Assembly (NCBI RefSeq): GCF_001895005.1
Contig: NZ_BCXH01000008.1
Span: forward strand, 124,001 to 188,000
Source of the DNA: Rhodococcus yunnanensis NBRC 103083
Lineage (GTDB): Bacteria > Actinomycetota > Actinomycetes > Mycobacteriales > Mycobacteriaceae
Direction: 5' to 3'
Length of the DNA stretch: 64,000 nucleotides
Shown here: positions 8,950-16,928 of the stretch, piece after piece
Layout: every line of letters starts with the position of its first letter
How positions within the stretch are numbered: position 1 is the stretch's first letter
Notes under the pieces: generated by a model
What the model saw: only the letters and a program-made list of their open reading frames with translations
Database searches by the model: none
Told to the model about the DNA's origin: nothing
Program-made: the position numbers and the translations under genes

Positions 8950-9255
8950 CTACCCCTGACGTGTGAGCACGAGTGACGCCGCCGCTGTTGCGGCTGCGAC
9001 TGTGCTGACTGCAGGCCAAGCGCCGATCTTCTTCGCCAGCGGGTGGGACGCACCGAAACCGACGAGGTAGGTGCCGAGCAGAACGCCTGCGACCTTCGGT
9101 CCTGCGGCTTTGTTCCACGACGCTGTCGCGGCGACGCCCGCCGCTGCCAGCACCGCACCACCGAGCTGCCTGTTCTGTGTTTTCCGCGCGACGGCGAATC
9201 CACCCAGGAGTCCACCCGCTGCGAGTGCTGATGTTGCAATGTTGTTCGTAGCCAT
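8950..9255 (-). CDS. Small Ala/Gly-rich membrane protein, unknown
   Basis: 101 residues from the ATG at 9255 (MATNNIATSALAAGGLLGG). Three to four weak hydrophobic Ala/Gly segments are present and no catalytic motif is visible. The longer open frame upstream reads into the tail of the DUF222 gene and has no start signal. The region upstream of the ATG is only 14 nt from the DUF222/HNH stop, so it may be cotranscribed with that gene. No named family recognised. Confidence 0.6.
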   Translation of the reverse strand: MATNNIATSALAAGGLLGGFAVARKTQNRQLGGAVLAAAGVAATASWNKAAGPKVAGVLLGTYLVGFGASHPLAKKIGAWPAVSTVAAATAAASLVLTRQG

Positions 9256-9269
9256 GGGGTTCAGACTAG

Positions 9270-11714
9270 TCAGAACGGTGGTTTCTCGTTGCGGGCGCGG
9301 TGCCAGCGGGCGAGGTTGTGTTCCCGGAACCGGCGCCGGATGATCCGCACCTTCGTGCGGGCAGCCTCGGATTCGGCGGCATGCATATCCGCCAGTGTCG
9401 GGGATTCGGCCTCGGTGGGCATGTTCTTCTCCCACCACGTCGGCGCTTCCCACCACTCAGGTGTCTCGGGGGCTGGTGTGTCCGACGCTGTCGTATCCGA
9501 GGCAGGTACGTCCGACGCAGTCGTATCCGAGGCAGTCGTATCCGAGGCAGGTACGTCCGACGCAGTTGCCTCCGGGTCGGTCGTGTCCGACGCAGCAGTC
9601 TCCGACGCAGTCCCGTCCGACGCAGTTGTATCCGGCCCTGGTGCGTCCGGAACAGTCGCGTCAGAGGCGGCTGTATCCGCGGCAGCCGTGCCAGAAGCAG
9701 TCGTTCCCGAGACAGTCCTGTCCGATGTATCCGGGGCAGTCCTGTCCGACGTGTCCGGGGTAGCAGTGTCCTGCGCAGCCGTGTCCGGGGTCGATGCCGT
9801 TTCTCGGGTACGGCGTCCGCGTCTACGTTTACGCGGTGGTCTCGGGCACCCCAGATCGGGAAGCGTGATCGTCCGCAACCCGGACCGACTCGTCCACACG
9901 ATCGCACCACCAGCCAACATCGCCACCGCCCACGCCTGCGCCGTCTTGAACCGATGATGACTCGTGCACGAGGGCTGCAGATTCGACTCGATACTCCACC
10001 CACCCCGCACGGGATCCTGGTGATCGAACGGAACAATATGATCGAGTTCGCACTGCGTCGAGGGCACACTGCAATCGTGATGCGTGCACGTGGAATACGT
10101 CATCCGCACCCGCGCCGCCACCTCAGCAGACGGACGATACGTCAACGCGCCCGGCGGCGGCACCCGATACCCACCATGACCATCAGGAAACACCCCCAAC
10201 GCCAGAGCCGGATCAGCAGCAATCGCAGCCAACAACTCAGAGACCACCTGCGCCCGCAACGCCTCATCGGTAGCCCCCAACCCACCCGAAAAACACCCAG
10301 ACCCCGACCCTGACCCTGTGGGTGCCGATCCTGTGGGCGCCGGAGCCGTGGGTGCCGGAACCGCCCCGCCCGGCCGAATCCGGCCCCGCGCAATCAACCG
10401 CGGCACCAACACAGCCCCATACCCAGACCCAGTCGCAGATGCAGAACCGGCCGGAGCATCCGAGTCGGACACAGCTGCAACACAATCGGAATCGGACTCG
10501 GACCCGGAATCGGACTCCGGATCCTCTGCGACCCCACCCGATCCCTCGAGATCGTCGGTACCCTCAGTCTTGCTCGACTCCTCGGGCGTGCTGGACTTTT
10601 CGGATGTACTGGCGTCTGCGGGCGTACTGGGCACCGAAGAATCACTGGCCGCGTCGGGCTCGTCGGACTCGCCGGTGGAGGTGGAGGCGGCGGCCCTGCC
10701 TGCATGAACGGTCATCATCTCCGTCAACATCGCCTGCCACACCGCATCACCCGCAATCACCCGCGCCACATCCGCATCCAACGCCGACCCATCCGGCAAC
10801 ACCGCAGGCTCGGACGTCAACCCCAACAACGTCTGCACATCGAACAGAATCTGCACCAACGGACCCCGCCGACCATCCGGCAGATCCGCCACCCCGAACT
10901 GCGCACACTCCTGCCCCGCATCACACGCACACACCAACGCATGCTCACCATGAAGCAACGCCATCAACCCATCCGCACGCAACTCCCGACCCGACCGCGG
11001 ATCCCTCCCACACACCGACCCACAGATCTCGACGATCAACGCCTCCGCCTCCGCACCCTCGAGATCCGACAACGCCGCCGTCAACCGCGTCGTCCCATCC
11101 CGATGCCCACGAACATCAACCCCCCGCACCCCGATCGACGCCGCCGCCTTCGCCGCCGACGCCTCCGCCGCATCGAACCCCATCCACATCCGCCACAACC
11201 GACTCCGCAACGACAACGGCGCCAACCGCCCCGCCGCAGCCACCGCCTCGAACTCGAGCGCCGCAATCGTCGCATCCCCCGCCCGACCCAACACCGACAC
11301 CAACTCCACCACCTTCGCCCAATCCAACACCCCACACACGAACCGCACCGCCGTCAACGGCAACCGCTCCAACCCCAACCCCACCTCCACCAACGGCCGC
11401 GCCACCCTCTGCGACAACCCCAACCCCGCCGCCACCTCCGAACCCGACTCCCACAACGCCTCCGCCGCATCACCACCCGAACACAACGCCTCCTCCAACC
11501 GCACATCAGCGACCTCACACACCGCCTCCACCACCCTCGCCCGCGCCACATTCTCCACCACCCGCCACCGCGCCGACACCCCCACCAACCCCGCCACACA
11601 CCCATCCCAGTCATACACACCACCACCAGCAGCCACACCGCAGTCCAACGCGCCAGACAAGGCTGCAGCCGAACCCACAGTCGAATCGCTCATCGAAACC
11701 CCCGTATCGAACAT
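9270..11714 (-). CDS. DUF222 / HNH endonuclease domain protein (13E12-type repeat family)
   Basis: About 814 residues from the ATG at 11714. Domains in order: a DUF222 domain (about 1-330), a long acidic Ser/Asp/Glu-rich low-complexity stretch (about 340-460), an HNH nuclease motif around residues 545-600 (CTHHDCSV, CELDHIVPFDH, SNLQPSCTSHHRFKTAQ) and a C-terminal array of 5-residue TTASD-like repeats. The family is the mycobacterial 13E12 group. The start ATG lies inside a LexA-type box and 7 nt after a -10 box, so the mRNA is probably leaderless and DNA-damage inducible. ATG 11693 is the alternative start. Codons almost all end in G and leucine is mostly TTG, unlike the neighbours. Target and role unknown. 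Confidence 0.85.
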   Translation of the reverse strand: MFDTGVSMSDSTVGSAAALSGALDCGVAAGGGVYDWDGCVAGLVGVSARWRVVENVARARVVEAVCEVADVRLEEALCSGGDAAEALWESGSEVAAGLGLSQRVARPLVEVGLGLERLPLTAVRFVCGVLDWAKVVELVSVLGRAGDATIAALEFEAVAAAGRLAPLSLRSRLWRMWMGFDAAEASAAKAAASIGVRGVDVRGHRDGTTRLTAALSDLEGAEAEALIVEICGSVCGRDPRSGRELRADGLMALLHGEHALVCACDAGQECAQFGVADLPDGRRGPLVQILFDVQTLLGLTSEPAVLPDGSALDADVARVIAGDAVWQAMLTEMMTVHAGRAAASTSTGESDEPDAASDSSVPSTPADASTSEKSSTPEESSKTEGTDDLEGSGGVAEDPESDSGSESDSDCVAAVSDSDAPAGSASATGSGYGAVLVPRLIARGRIRPGGAVPAPTAPAPTGSAPTGSGSGSGCFSGGLGATDEALRAQVVSELLAAIAADPALALGVFPDGHGGYRVPPPGALTYRPSAEVAARVRMTYSTCTHHDCSVPSTQCELDHIVPFDHQDPVRGGWSIESNLQPSCTSHHRFKTAQAWAVAMLAGGAIVWTSRSGLRTITLPDLGCPRPPRKRRRGRRTRETASTPDTAAQDTATPDTSDRTAPDTSDRTVSGTTASGTAAADTAASDATVPDAPGPDTTASDGTASETAASDTTDPEATASDVPASDTTASDTTASDVPASDTTASDTPAPETPEWWEAPTWWEKNMPTEAESPTLADMHAAESEAARTKVRIIRRRFREHNLARWHRARNEKPPF
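9470..9800. repeat. Degenerate 15-bp tandem repeats inside the DUF222/HNH gene
   Basis: Repeated units such as GTATCCGAGGCAGTC and GTGTCCGACGCAGTC encode TASD(T/A)-type pentapeptides at the C-terminus on the minus strand. The degenerate multi-copy period suggests slippage-driven length variation. Confidence 0.7.
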
Positions 11715-11722
11715 ACGTTCTA
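11707..11722. promoter_or_regulatory. LexA-type SOS box over the DUF222 start
   Basis: TCGAACATACGTTCTA matches the actinobacterial SOS consensus TCGAAC-N4-GTTCGA at 11 of 12 defined positions. It sits directly downstream of a -10 box and contains the ATG of the DUF222/HNH gene. Several mycobacterial 13E12 genes are known to be DNA-damage induced. Confidence 0.75.
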
Positions 11723-11750
11723 CACTACCCGACCGCACACCCACCGGCAA
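11722..11750 (-). promoter_or_regulatory. Sigma-70-type promoter for the DUF222/HNH gene
   Basis: On the minus strand TTGCCG (11745-11750), a 17-nt spacer and TAGTGT (11722-11727). Seven nt further is the A of ATG 11714. A partial match to the RecA-independent damage promoter pattern (TG...GTG-N8-TAnnnT) also ends at the same -10. Confidence 0.65.
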
Positions 11751-11918
11751 GAATTGAATCTTGAATCACCAAGCAGCGCAACAGTACTCACAATAAATGC
11801 CATGCGTTTGAAACTTTCGAGGTGCCATTTCTGTCCGCGGTGCAACTGCCCGTTCGATAGGATTCGAGTCGATCCACCGCATAACGATCTGTCACAGATA
11901 TTTTCGGGGGGAGTGTCG

Positions 11919-12623
11919 ATGGTTTTCGAGGCGGGCCGCCCAACGCTGGTGGCCCTCGACGTAGACGGCACCCTACATGCATCCGAGGATTCGAATCCGC
12001 TTGCGCATGAAACGATCAGCGTCGCTGTGAGGGCTTCGGTGCGCAATGTTGTTCGATCAGGTGCCCATGTGGTGCTGTGTACGGGGAGGTTGGCGCCGGC
12101 GACTCGGCCATTCCTGTGTGAGCTCGGAATCTTCACCGGGTTCGCGATCTGTTCGAACGGAGCCGTGATGGTCGACATAGAGACTGGAGAAGTGGTGGAA
12201 CAAGTCTCTTTCGATCTCAGTAGGCCGATTGCCGTTCTGCGCGAGCAACTTCCGGGCGCAATCTTCGTGGCAGAGAATCCAGGCATCGGAGTTCGGGCCA
12301 CAGGGCGCGTCGCCGACGCGGATACGCATCACGGCAAGGTCGAGTTGGTCGATATCGATGACTTGTCGACCATCTCGACCACACGATTGGCTGTCCACTG
12401 GCCAGGACACAGTGGGCGAGAATTAGCCGAAAGATTGACTGCCATTGACCTTCCCGATGTCCGAAGTCTCTGTTACGGAGACGAACCGGTGGCCGATCTG
12501 ACTGCCGTGGGGGTACACAAGGCGGCCATGCTCGAGAAACTGCGAGTCGATCTGGAGGACCGTATTTGCCCATCGGGCGTGGAGGATGGTCTGGCTACCG
12601 CATTGTCGGAGTGGTTCGGATAG
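11919..12623 (+). CDS. Cof-type HAD hydrolase with an internal deletion (probably degenerate)
   Basis: 234 residues from ATG 11919, with GGGGGGAG as ribosome site 6 nt upstream. Motif I is intact (ALDVDGT, Asp14 and Asp16) and motif II is present (VVLCTGRLAP), as is the early Cof segment ICSNGAVMVDIETGE. Near the C-terminus the sequence passes from the motif III lysine region (GVHKAAMLEKLRVDL) directly to a tail resembling the family end (VEDGLATALSEWF). The motif IV segment GDGxND that binds magnesium is missing, so catalysis is doubtful. Codon use is less GC-biased than in neighbours. It could be a pseudogene or a binding protein. Confidence 0.7.
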   Translation: MVFEAGRPTLVALDVDGTLHASEDSNPLAHETISVAVRASVRNVVRSGAHVVLCTGRLAPATRPFLCELGIFTGFAICSNGAVMVDIETGEVVEQVSFDLSRPIAVLREQLPGAIFVAENPGIGVRATGRVADADTHHGKVELVDIDDLSTISTTRLAVHWPGHSGRELAERLTAIDLPDVRSLCYGDEPVADLTAVGVHKAAMLEKLRVDLEDRICPSGVEDGLATALSEWFG

Positions 12624-12659
12624 CACGCTCGGCAGATGATGTTTTCGCAAGGAGATGAG

Positions 12660-13598
12660 ATGTTCACTCGGCCCACATTGTTGGCCTCGCCGGCGGCGGT
12701 GATCGACGCTGTCGAGCAACTCCTCGGTGCGTCAGTTGTGCGAGAGGTGCCGGCACGTATGGGTTTCACACTCGCGATCGCGTCGTGGGTGGAAGATGCC
12801 GGTGGTCGGCAGGCATTCGTCAAGGCGGCCGCTCTGGGCAGTGGGGGCGGTGAGGGAGTACGCATCGGTGCCGAACTTGCCGATGTGGTCGGTGATCTGG
12901 CGCCGCCGCTGATCGCGTATTGCACCGTGGACGGGTGGGCCATTGCGCTGTACGACGTGATCGATGGCAGTGCGTTGCGAGAATGGGATGACGAGACTGT
13001 GGACGCCATGGCCGATATGTCCAGGACCCTGCGCGAGCGCCTGGATCCGAGTCCGATCGGCGAACTGGAGTCTTACGCTGCGGCGTTTGCTCCGCTGCTG
13101 GGAACATGGAATGCGCTGATTTCACCCGATCACCCGTCGTTCGAGACTGTCGCGCACCTATCCGACAAGCAACTTCCCTATGGCCTCGACGCCGTGGAAC
13201 TGGCAATACTGGAAAGTAGATGGTTCGACGCTCCTGCGGTGAATTCGACTTCACTGCAGCATGGCGACATCCGCCGCGACAACGTGATTCGTGATCCATC
13301 CGGGCGTTTGTGGCTCGTCGACTGGACTCATCGCTGGTCATCCCCAGGATGGGTCGACATGGTGCGGGTAGCACCCGATATCGCCGCGAGTGGGTACGAC
13401 CCCGAACGGTTCTTCCAGACGTCCGCGTGGCGCGACGCGCCACCCGACGGCGTCGATGTCGTGTTGGCCGGGCTCGCAGGTAGGGCCTGGCGCGACGGGT
13501 TTCTGCCTGCGGTCCCAGACATTCCGCACCTGCGCTCGATGCAACGAGACCAAGCAGATGCGACGCTGCGGTGGCTGGCCTCGCGGCTCGAACGTTGA
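12660..13598 (+). CDS. Aminoglycoside phosphotransferase (APH)-family kinase-like protein
   Basis: 312 residues from the ATG with AAGGAG about 6 nt upstream. The APH catalytic loop is clear near residue 200 (LQHGDIRRDNVI), followed by the metal-binding Asp of a DFG-equivalent (LWLVDWTHRW). The N-lobe is poorly conserved. Most chromosomal members phosphorylate unknown small molecules, and no drug substrate can be inferred. It follows the HAD-like gene by 36 nt and both have similar, less GC-rich codon use, suggesting a joint acquisition. Convergent with pepN, 10 nt between stops. Confidence 0.8.
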   Translation: MFTRPTLLASPAAVIDAVEQLLGASVVREVPARMGFTLAIASWVEDAGGRQAFVKAAALGSGGGEGVRIGAELADVVGDLAPPLIAYCTVDGWAIALYDVIDGSALREWDDETVDAMADMSRTLRERLDPSPIGELESYAAAFAPLLGTWNALISPDHPSFETVAHLSDKQLPYGLDAVELAILESRWFDAPAVNSTSLQHGDIRRDNVIRDPSGRLWLVDWTHRWSSPGWVDMVRVAPDIAASGYDPERFFQTSAWRDAPPDGVDVVLAGLAGRAWRDGFLPAVPDIPHLRSMQRDQADATLRWLASRLER

Positions 13599-13608
13599 CG
13601 CTGGCTCC

Positions 13609-16065
13609 TCAGGACTTGAAGGCGCGCCTCACTCGCAGGGCGCGGGCGAGGTGGTCGCGCTGCTCGACGACGAGTCGGCGCAGTGCGGCGGGAGCCCATT
13701 CGTGCGCCGCGAGCCAGGAGTCGGCGTCGTCGGTGGAATCCTGGAAGGGAAACAATCCGACGACGAGGCGGCGAGCGATCTCGATGCTGCGCGAATTCCA
13801 GAGATCGGCGATTCTGTCGAAGTACAGGCCGTCGTACGGGGCGAGGAGTTCGCGCCGTCCGCCTGCCCGGAATCCGGTGACGGTGGCGTCGATCGCGTCG
13901 TTGGAGAGATCGTCGGAGTCGATCAGAGCAGTCCACGCCGCTGCCTTCGCCTCCGCGTTCGGCTGCGCCGCAATCGCCGCTCTGTACGAGATTCGGCTGG
14001 AAGAGGCTGTGTCCAAGGCAAGTTCGGCCTCGATGATCTCCACTGATAGATGGCCGCTGGCGCTGAGTGCGCGCACCAGAAGCCAGCGCTGCTCGGGGTC
14101 GAGGTCGAGACCTTCGAGGGGCAGGGTCCCGTCGAGCAGTCGGTTGATGTCGGCCGCATGTGAGTTCTGGGTCTGCGCGGCCGCCGCGACCGCACGCAGC
14201 CACGCCAACTGTGCATCACTTCCCGGATCTGCCGCTACGAGCTGTTCCCAGCATGTATCGAGCCACATCGCCGCGACCGCACCGGGCTCGGTGAGATACC
14301 TGTCGATTGCGTACTGCGCGTTGGCGACGACCGCAGCCAGGACTCCGACCTTGCTCTCGGAAGGGGCGAACCTGGCGGCAATCTCGACGTATCGGCTCGG
14401 CGCCAGTTCACCGTCGCGCGTCGCGTTCCACAACGCGGACCACACGAGTCCACGAGCCAGCGGATCGACGATGCGATCGAGAGAGGCCTCGACGGTCGCC
14501 TGCGACCGGTCGTCGAACCGGATCTTGGCGTACGTGAGGTCGTCGTCGTTGAGCAAAGTCAATGCAGCACCGGGTAGTTCGACGGGTGTGCTGGCATCGG
14601 CGATGTCGATCTCGTGGCGCGAGGTGCGGACGAGGTTGCCGTCGGCATCGGCGTCGTACAGCCCGATCGCGAGCCTGTGTGGCCGCGGATCCGACTGCTC
14701 GACGGTATTGCCGGTGTAGGTGAGCGTCGAGACTCCCGTCGTCTGCAGCCACGCGGATGCCCATTCGTCGAGATTTCGTCCCGATGCTGCCGACGCGTGA
14801 ACGAGAAGATCCGCGAGAGTGGTGTTCCCGTAGGCGAATTCGGTGAAGTATCGGCGAGAGGCCTCGAAGAACGCGTCCTCGCCGACGTACGCGGCGAGCT
14901 GTTTGAGGACACTTGCACCCTTGGCGTAGGTGATGCCGTCGAAGTTCAGTTTCGCGGCTTCGAGGTCGGTGATGTCGGCGACGACGGGATGCGTCGTCGG
15001 CAGTTGATCCTGCAGGTACGCCCATGCTTTGCGACGGTTCGCGAAACTCACCCACGCATCGGTGAAGCGCGTGGCGTTCGCCGATGCGTAGGCACCCATG
15101 AAGTCCGCGACGGACTCCTTGAGCCACAGGTCGTCCCACCATTCCATCGTGACGAGGTCGCCGAACCACATATGGGCCATCTCGTGCAGGATGGTGTTCG
15201 CACGCGCCTCGTACTGTGAATCGGTTGCCGCAGAGCGGAACACGTACGATTCGGTGAACGTGACCAAGCCGGGGTTCTCCATCGCGCCGAGGTTGTACTC
15301 GGGCAGAAAAATCTGGTCGTACTTGCCGAACGGATACGGAAACGCGAATTTTTCGTGATAGAAGTCGAGCCCGCGCCGGGTGATGTCGAAGATGTCGTCC
15401 GGGTCGAAGTGCTCGGCCAGCGATGCGCGGCACAGCGCCGCGAGGGGGACCGTGAGATCGCCTCGACTCCAGGTTGATTCGGCGCGGTGGTAGGGGCCGG
15501 CGGCGATCGCCGTGATGTAGGTGGAGATCGGGAGCGTCGGGGCGAACGTCACGGCTCCCGCATCGGACACCCCGGTCGTGTTCGACAGTACTTCCCAGCC
15601 TTCGGGCGCGGAGACGACGAAGGTGAACGGCGCCTTGATGTCCGGCTGCTCGAAGTTCGCGAACACTCGTCGGGCATCGGCCGGTTCGTACTGCGTGTAG
15701 AGGTACACGGCATCGTCGACGGGGTCGACGAATCGGTGCAGGCCTTCGCCGGAACGGCTGTACCGGCCGAGTGCGTCGACGACGACGGTGTTGGACGCCC
15801 CGAGCCCCACGAGTTGGATGCGGGCGCCGTCGTACTCGGTCGGTATGTGCTTGCCGTCGAGAGTGACCGACAGGACCTCGGATCCGATGAAGTCGAGCCA
15901 CGTCGCCGGGGTCGTCGCAGCGAACGTGATGGTCGTCCGTGTGCTGAACGTCTGTACGCCCGGGTCCGTCGCGGTGCGCAGATCCAGCTCGACGCGATAG
16001 GTGACATCGCTGATGTGCCGTGATCGACGACGCGTTTCGGTCCGGGTGAGGTTCGCGGTGTTCAC
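13609..16065 (-). CDS. pepN: Aminopeptidase N (M1 zinc metallopeptidase)
   Basis: About 818 residues from GTG 16065 (VNTANLTRTETRRRS), matching the actinobacterial PepN N-terminus; the longer upstream open frame is antisense to the Clp-N gene. The exopeptidase motif GAMEN is near residue 262 and the zinc site HEMAHMWFGDLVTMEWWDDL near residue 293, with the distal Glu in LWLKES. The C-terminal ERAP-like helical domain is complete. It removes N-terminal residues in the cytoplasm during the late steps of protein turnover. A -10 box TAGAGT lies 7 nt upstream of the GTG, suggesting a leaderless mRNA. It diverges from the HTH/Clp-N pair across two palindromes. Confidence 0.95.
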   Translation of the reverse strand: MNTANLTRTETRRRSRHISDVTYRVELDLRTATDPGVQTFSTRTTITFAATTPATWLDFIGSEVLSVTLDGKHIPTEYDGARIQLVGLGASNTVVVDALGRYSRSGEGLHRFVDPVDDAVYLYTQYEPADARRVFANFEQPDIKAPFTFVVSAPEGWEVLSNTTGVSDAGAVTFAPTLPISTYITAIAAGPYHRAESTWSRGDLTVPLAALCRASLAEHFDPDDIFDITRRGLDFYHEKFAFPYPFGKYDQIFLPEYNLGAMENPGLVTFTESYVFRSAATDSQYEARANTILHEMAHMWFGDLVTMEWWDDLWLKESVADFMGAYASANATRFTDAWVSFANRRKAWAYLQDQLPTTHPVVADITDLEAAKLNFDGITYAKGASVLKQLAAYVGEDAFFEASRRYFTEFAYGNTTLADLLVHASAASGRNLDEWASAWLQTTGVSTLTYTGNTVEQSDPRPHRLAIGLYDADADGNLVRTSRHEIDIADASTPVELPGAALTLLNDDDLTYAKIRFDDRSQATVEASLDRIVDPLARGLVWSALWNATRDGELAPSRYVEIAARFAPSESKVGVLAAVVANAQYAIDRYLTEPGAVAAMWLDTCWEQLVAADPGSDAQLAWLRAVAAAAQTQNSHAADINRLLDGTLPLEGLDLDPEQRWLLVRALSASGHLSVEIIEAELALDTASSSRISYRAAIAAQPNAEAKAAAWTALIDSDDLSNDAIDATVTGFRAGGRRELLAPYDGLYFDRIADLWNSRSIEIARRLVVGLFPFQDSTDDADSWLAAHEWAPAALRRLVVEQRDHLARALRVRRAFKS

Positions 16066-16072
16066 GGACCCG

Positions 16073-16102
16073 ACTCTAGGCGCTGTCAACTGGGGTTGAC
16101 AA
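16073..16102 (-). promoter_or_regulatory. pepN promoter, leaderless
   Basis: Minus strand TTGTCA (16097-16102), an 18-nt spacer and TAGAGT (16073-16078), then 7 nt to GTG 16065. The -35 overlaps palindrome 1. Confidence 0.6.
16085..16100. promoter_or_regulatory. Operator-like palindrome 1 (GTCAAC-N4-GTTGAC)
   Basis: GTCAACTGGGGTTGAC with perfect 6-bp arms. It covers the pepN -35/spacer region and the -35 of the divergent HTH gene. A second copy lies 27 bp away, center to center. Confidence 0.75.
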
Positions 16103-16124
16103 CAGCCGAGCGTCAACCTAGGTT
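16096..16124 (+). promoter_or_regulatory. Promoter of the HTH/Clp-N gene pair, leaderless
   Basis: TTGACA (16096-16101), a 17-nt spacer and TAGGTT (16119-16124), then 7 nt to ATG 16132. The -10 is inside palindrome 2. Confidence 0.7.
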
Positions 16125-16127
16125 GAC
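16112..16127. promoter_or_regulatory. Operator-like palindrome 2 (perfect 16-bp)
   Basis: GTCAACCTAGGTTGAC is a perfect 16-bp palindrome overlapping the -10 box of the HTH gene. It shares its arms with palindrome 1. The adjacent HTH protein is the obvious candidate to bind it. Confidence 0.8.
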
Positions 16128-16131
16128 AGTC

Positions 16132-16347
16132 ATGACCGAAGCTACGACACTCGCCGCAGCCGCCGGGAGCCCCGACCCGAAGGAAGGGCTCAGAGCCGTA
16201 CTGGCTCTGCGCAGGCTGCTGGAACGGCTGGAGGCAATTCAGGTGGCGAACGCGCGCAGGCACGGGTGGTCGTGGCAGGCCATCGCCGACTCGCTCGACG
16301 TCAGCAAGCAAGCCGTGCACAAGAAGCACAACGGGACTGGGAGGTAG
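16132..16347 (+). CDS. Small helix-turn-helix regulator paired with a Clp-N protein
   Basis: 71 residues (MTEATTLAAAAGSPDPKEGL...). After a Leu/Arg-rich helix comes a clear HTH (RHGWSWQAIADSLDVSKQAV, then HKKH) at the C-terminus. It lies 3 nt before a gene for a protein made of Clp N-terminal repeats; this pairing recurs in actinobacteria. The start is the ATG 7 nt after TAGGTT, while the longer open frame upstream crosses the operator. It probably autoregulates and may also control pepN. The effector is unknown; sensing through the Clp-N partner is a guess. Confidence 0.82.
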   Translation: MTEATTLAAAAGSPDPKEGLRAVLALRRLLERLEAIQVANARRHGWSWQAIADSLDVSKQAVHKKHNGTGR

Positions 16348-16350
16348 GAG

Positions 16351-16899
16351 ATGTTCGAGAGATTCACCACGGAAGCACGCGTCGCCGTCATCGGTGCCCA
16401 GGAATTCGCGCGTGAGAGCACAGCGTCGCGCATCGAGCCGCAGCACGTGTTTCTGGGAGTGCTCGACGCAGCCGACGACTCGTTGAAGGCGCTTCTCGCG
16501 GACGAGGGATACACCGTCGACACCGTGAAAGCCGAGATCTCGAAGAAGAATGCATTGGGCGACGCCGACGCACAGGCTCTCGAAACCATCGGCATCGACC
16601 TGAGCGCCGTCCGCGCCAGCCTCGACGCGTCGTTCGGGGAAGGCGCGCTCGACCGAAGCACCGCGGACAAGAGGAGCTGGTTCGGCAAGAAGACAGGACA
16701 CATCGCCTTCGCCCCGGCGTCGAAGAAGGCTCTCGAGTTGTCGCTGCGCGAAGCGATAGCGCGGAAGGACTCGGAGATTCGCTGCCAACACCTACTGCTG
16801 GGATTGATTCGAGGCGCGGACGACGGATTCACCGCACTCGTGGTGAACCCCGACCATCTGCGCGCACGAATCATCGAAGCACTGAGTGACGCCGCCTAG
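16351..16899 (+). CDS. Stand-alone Clp N-terminal (double Clp-N repeat) protein
   Basis: 182 residues with two Clp-N repeats: MFERFTTEARVAVIGAQEFA with EPQHVFLGVLDA at the N-terminus, and FAPASKKALELSLREAIARK with QHLLLGLIRG at the C-terminus. There is no ATPase domain, so it resembles ClpC's substrate/adaptor-binding domain alone. Such proteins may act as adaptors, decoys or sensors of Clp clients. It is 3 nt after the HTH gene, almost certainly cotranscribed, and its promoter region is shared with the divergent peptidase gene pepN. Confidence 0.88.
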   Translation: MFERFTTEARVAVIGAQEFARESTASRIEPQHVFLGVLDAADDSLKALLADEGYTVDTVKAEISKKNALGDADAQALETIGIDLSAVRASLDASFGEGALDRSTADKRSWFGKKTGHIAFAPASKKALELSLREAIARKDSEIRCQHLLLGLIRGADDGFTALVVNPDHLRARIIEALSDAA

Positions 16900-16912
16900 C
16901 CGTTCGAATGTC

Positions 16913-16928
16913 TAGTCTGACCCTCATG
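16913..16928 (+). promoter_or_regulatory. Possible -10 box for a leaderless holin-like gene
   Basis: TAGTCT (16913-16918) lies 7 nt before ATG 16926. No convincing -35 was found. Confidence 0.4.

Noticed and set aside
10322..11764. A Pro/Thr/His-rich plus-strand frame (480 codons) over the DUF222 gene
   Set aside because: Shadow of the DUF222 gene's G-ended codons; no recognisable domain and no ribosome site.
12660..13598. APH-like gene considered as an aminoglycoside resistance gene
   Set aside because: Only the general kinase motifs are present; nothing specific to known aminoglycoside phosphotransferases, and most chromosomal members have other substrates.
13571..14719. A Ser/Arg-rich plus-strand frame (382 codons) at the 3' end of pepN
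   Set aside because: Antisense to the conserved C-terminal domain of aminopeptidase N.
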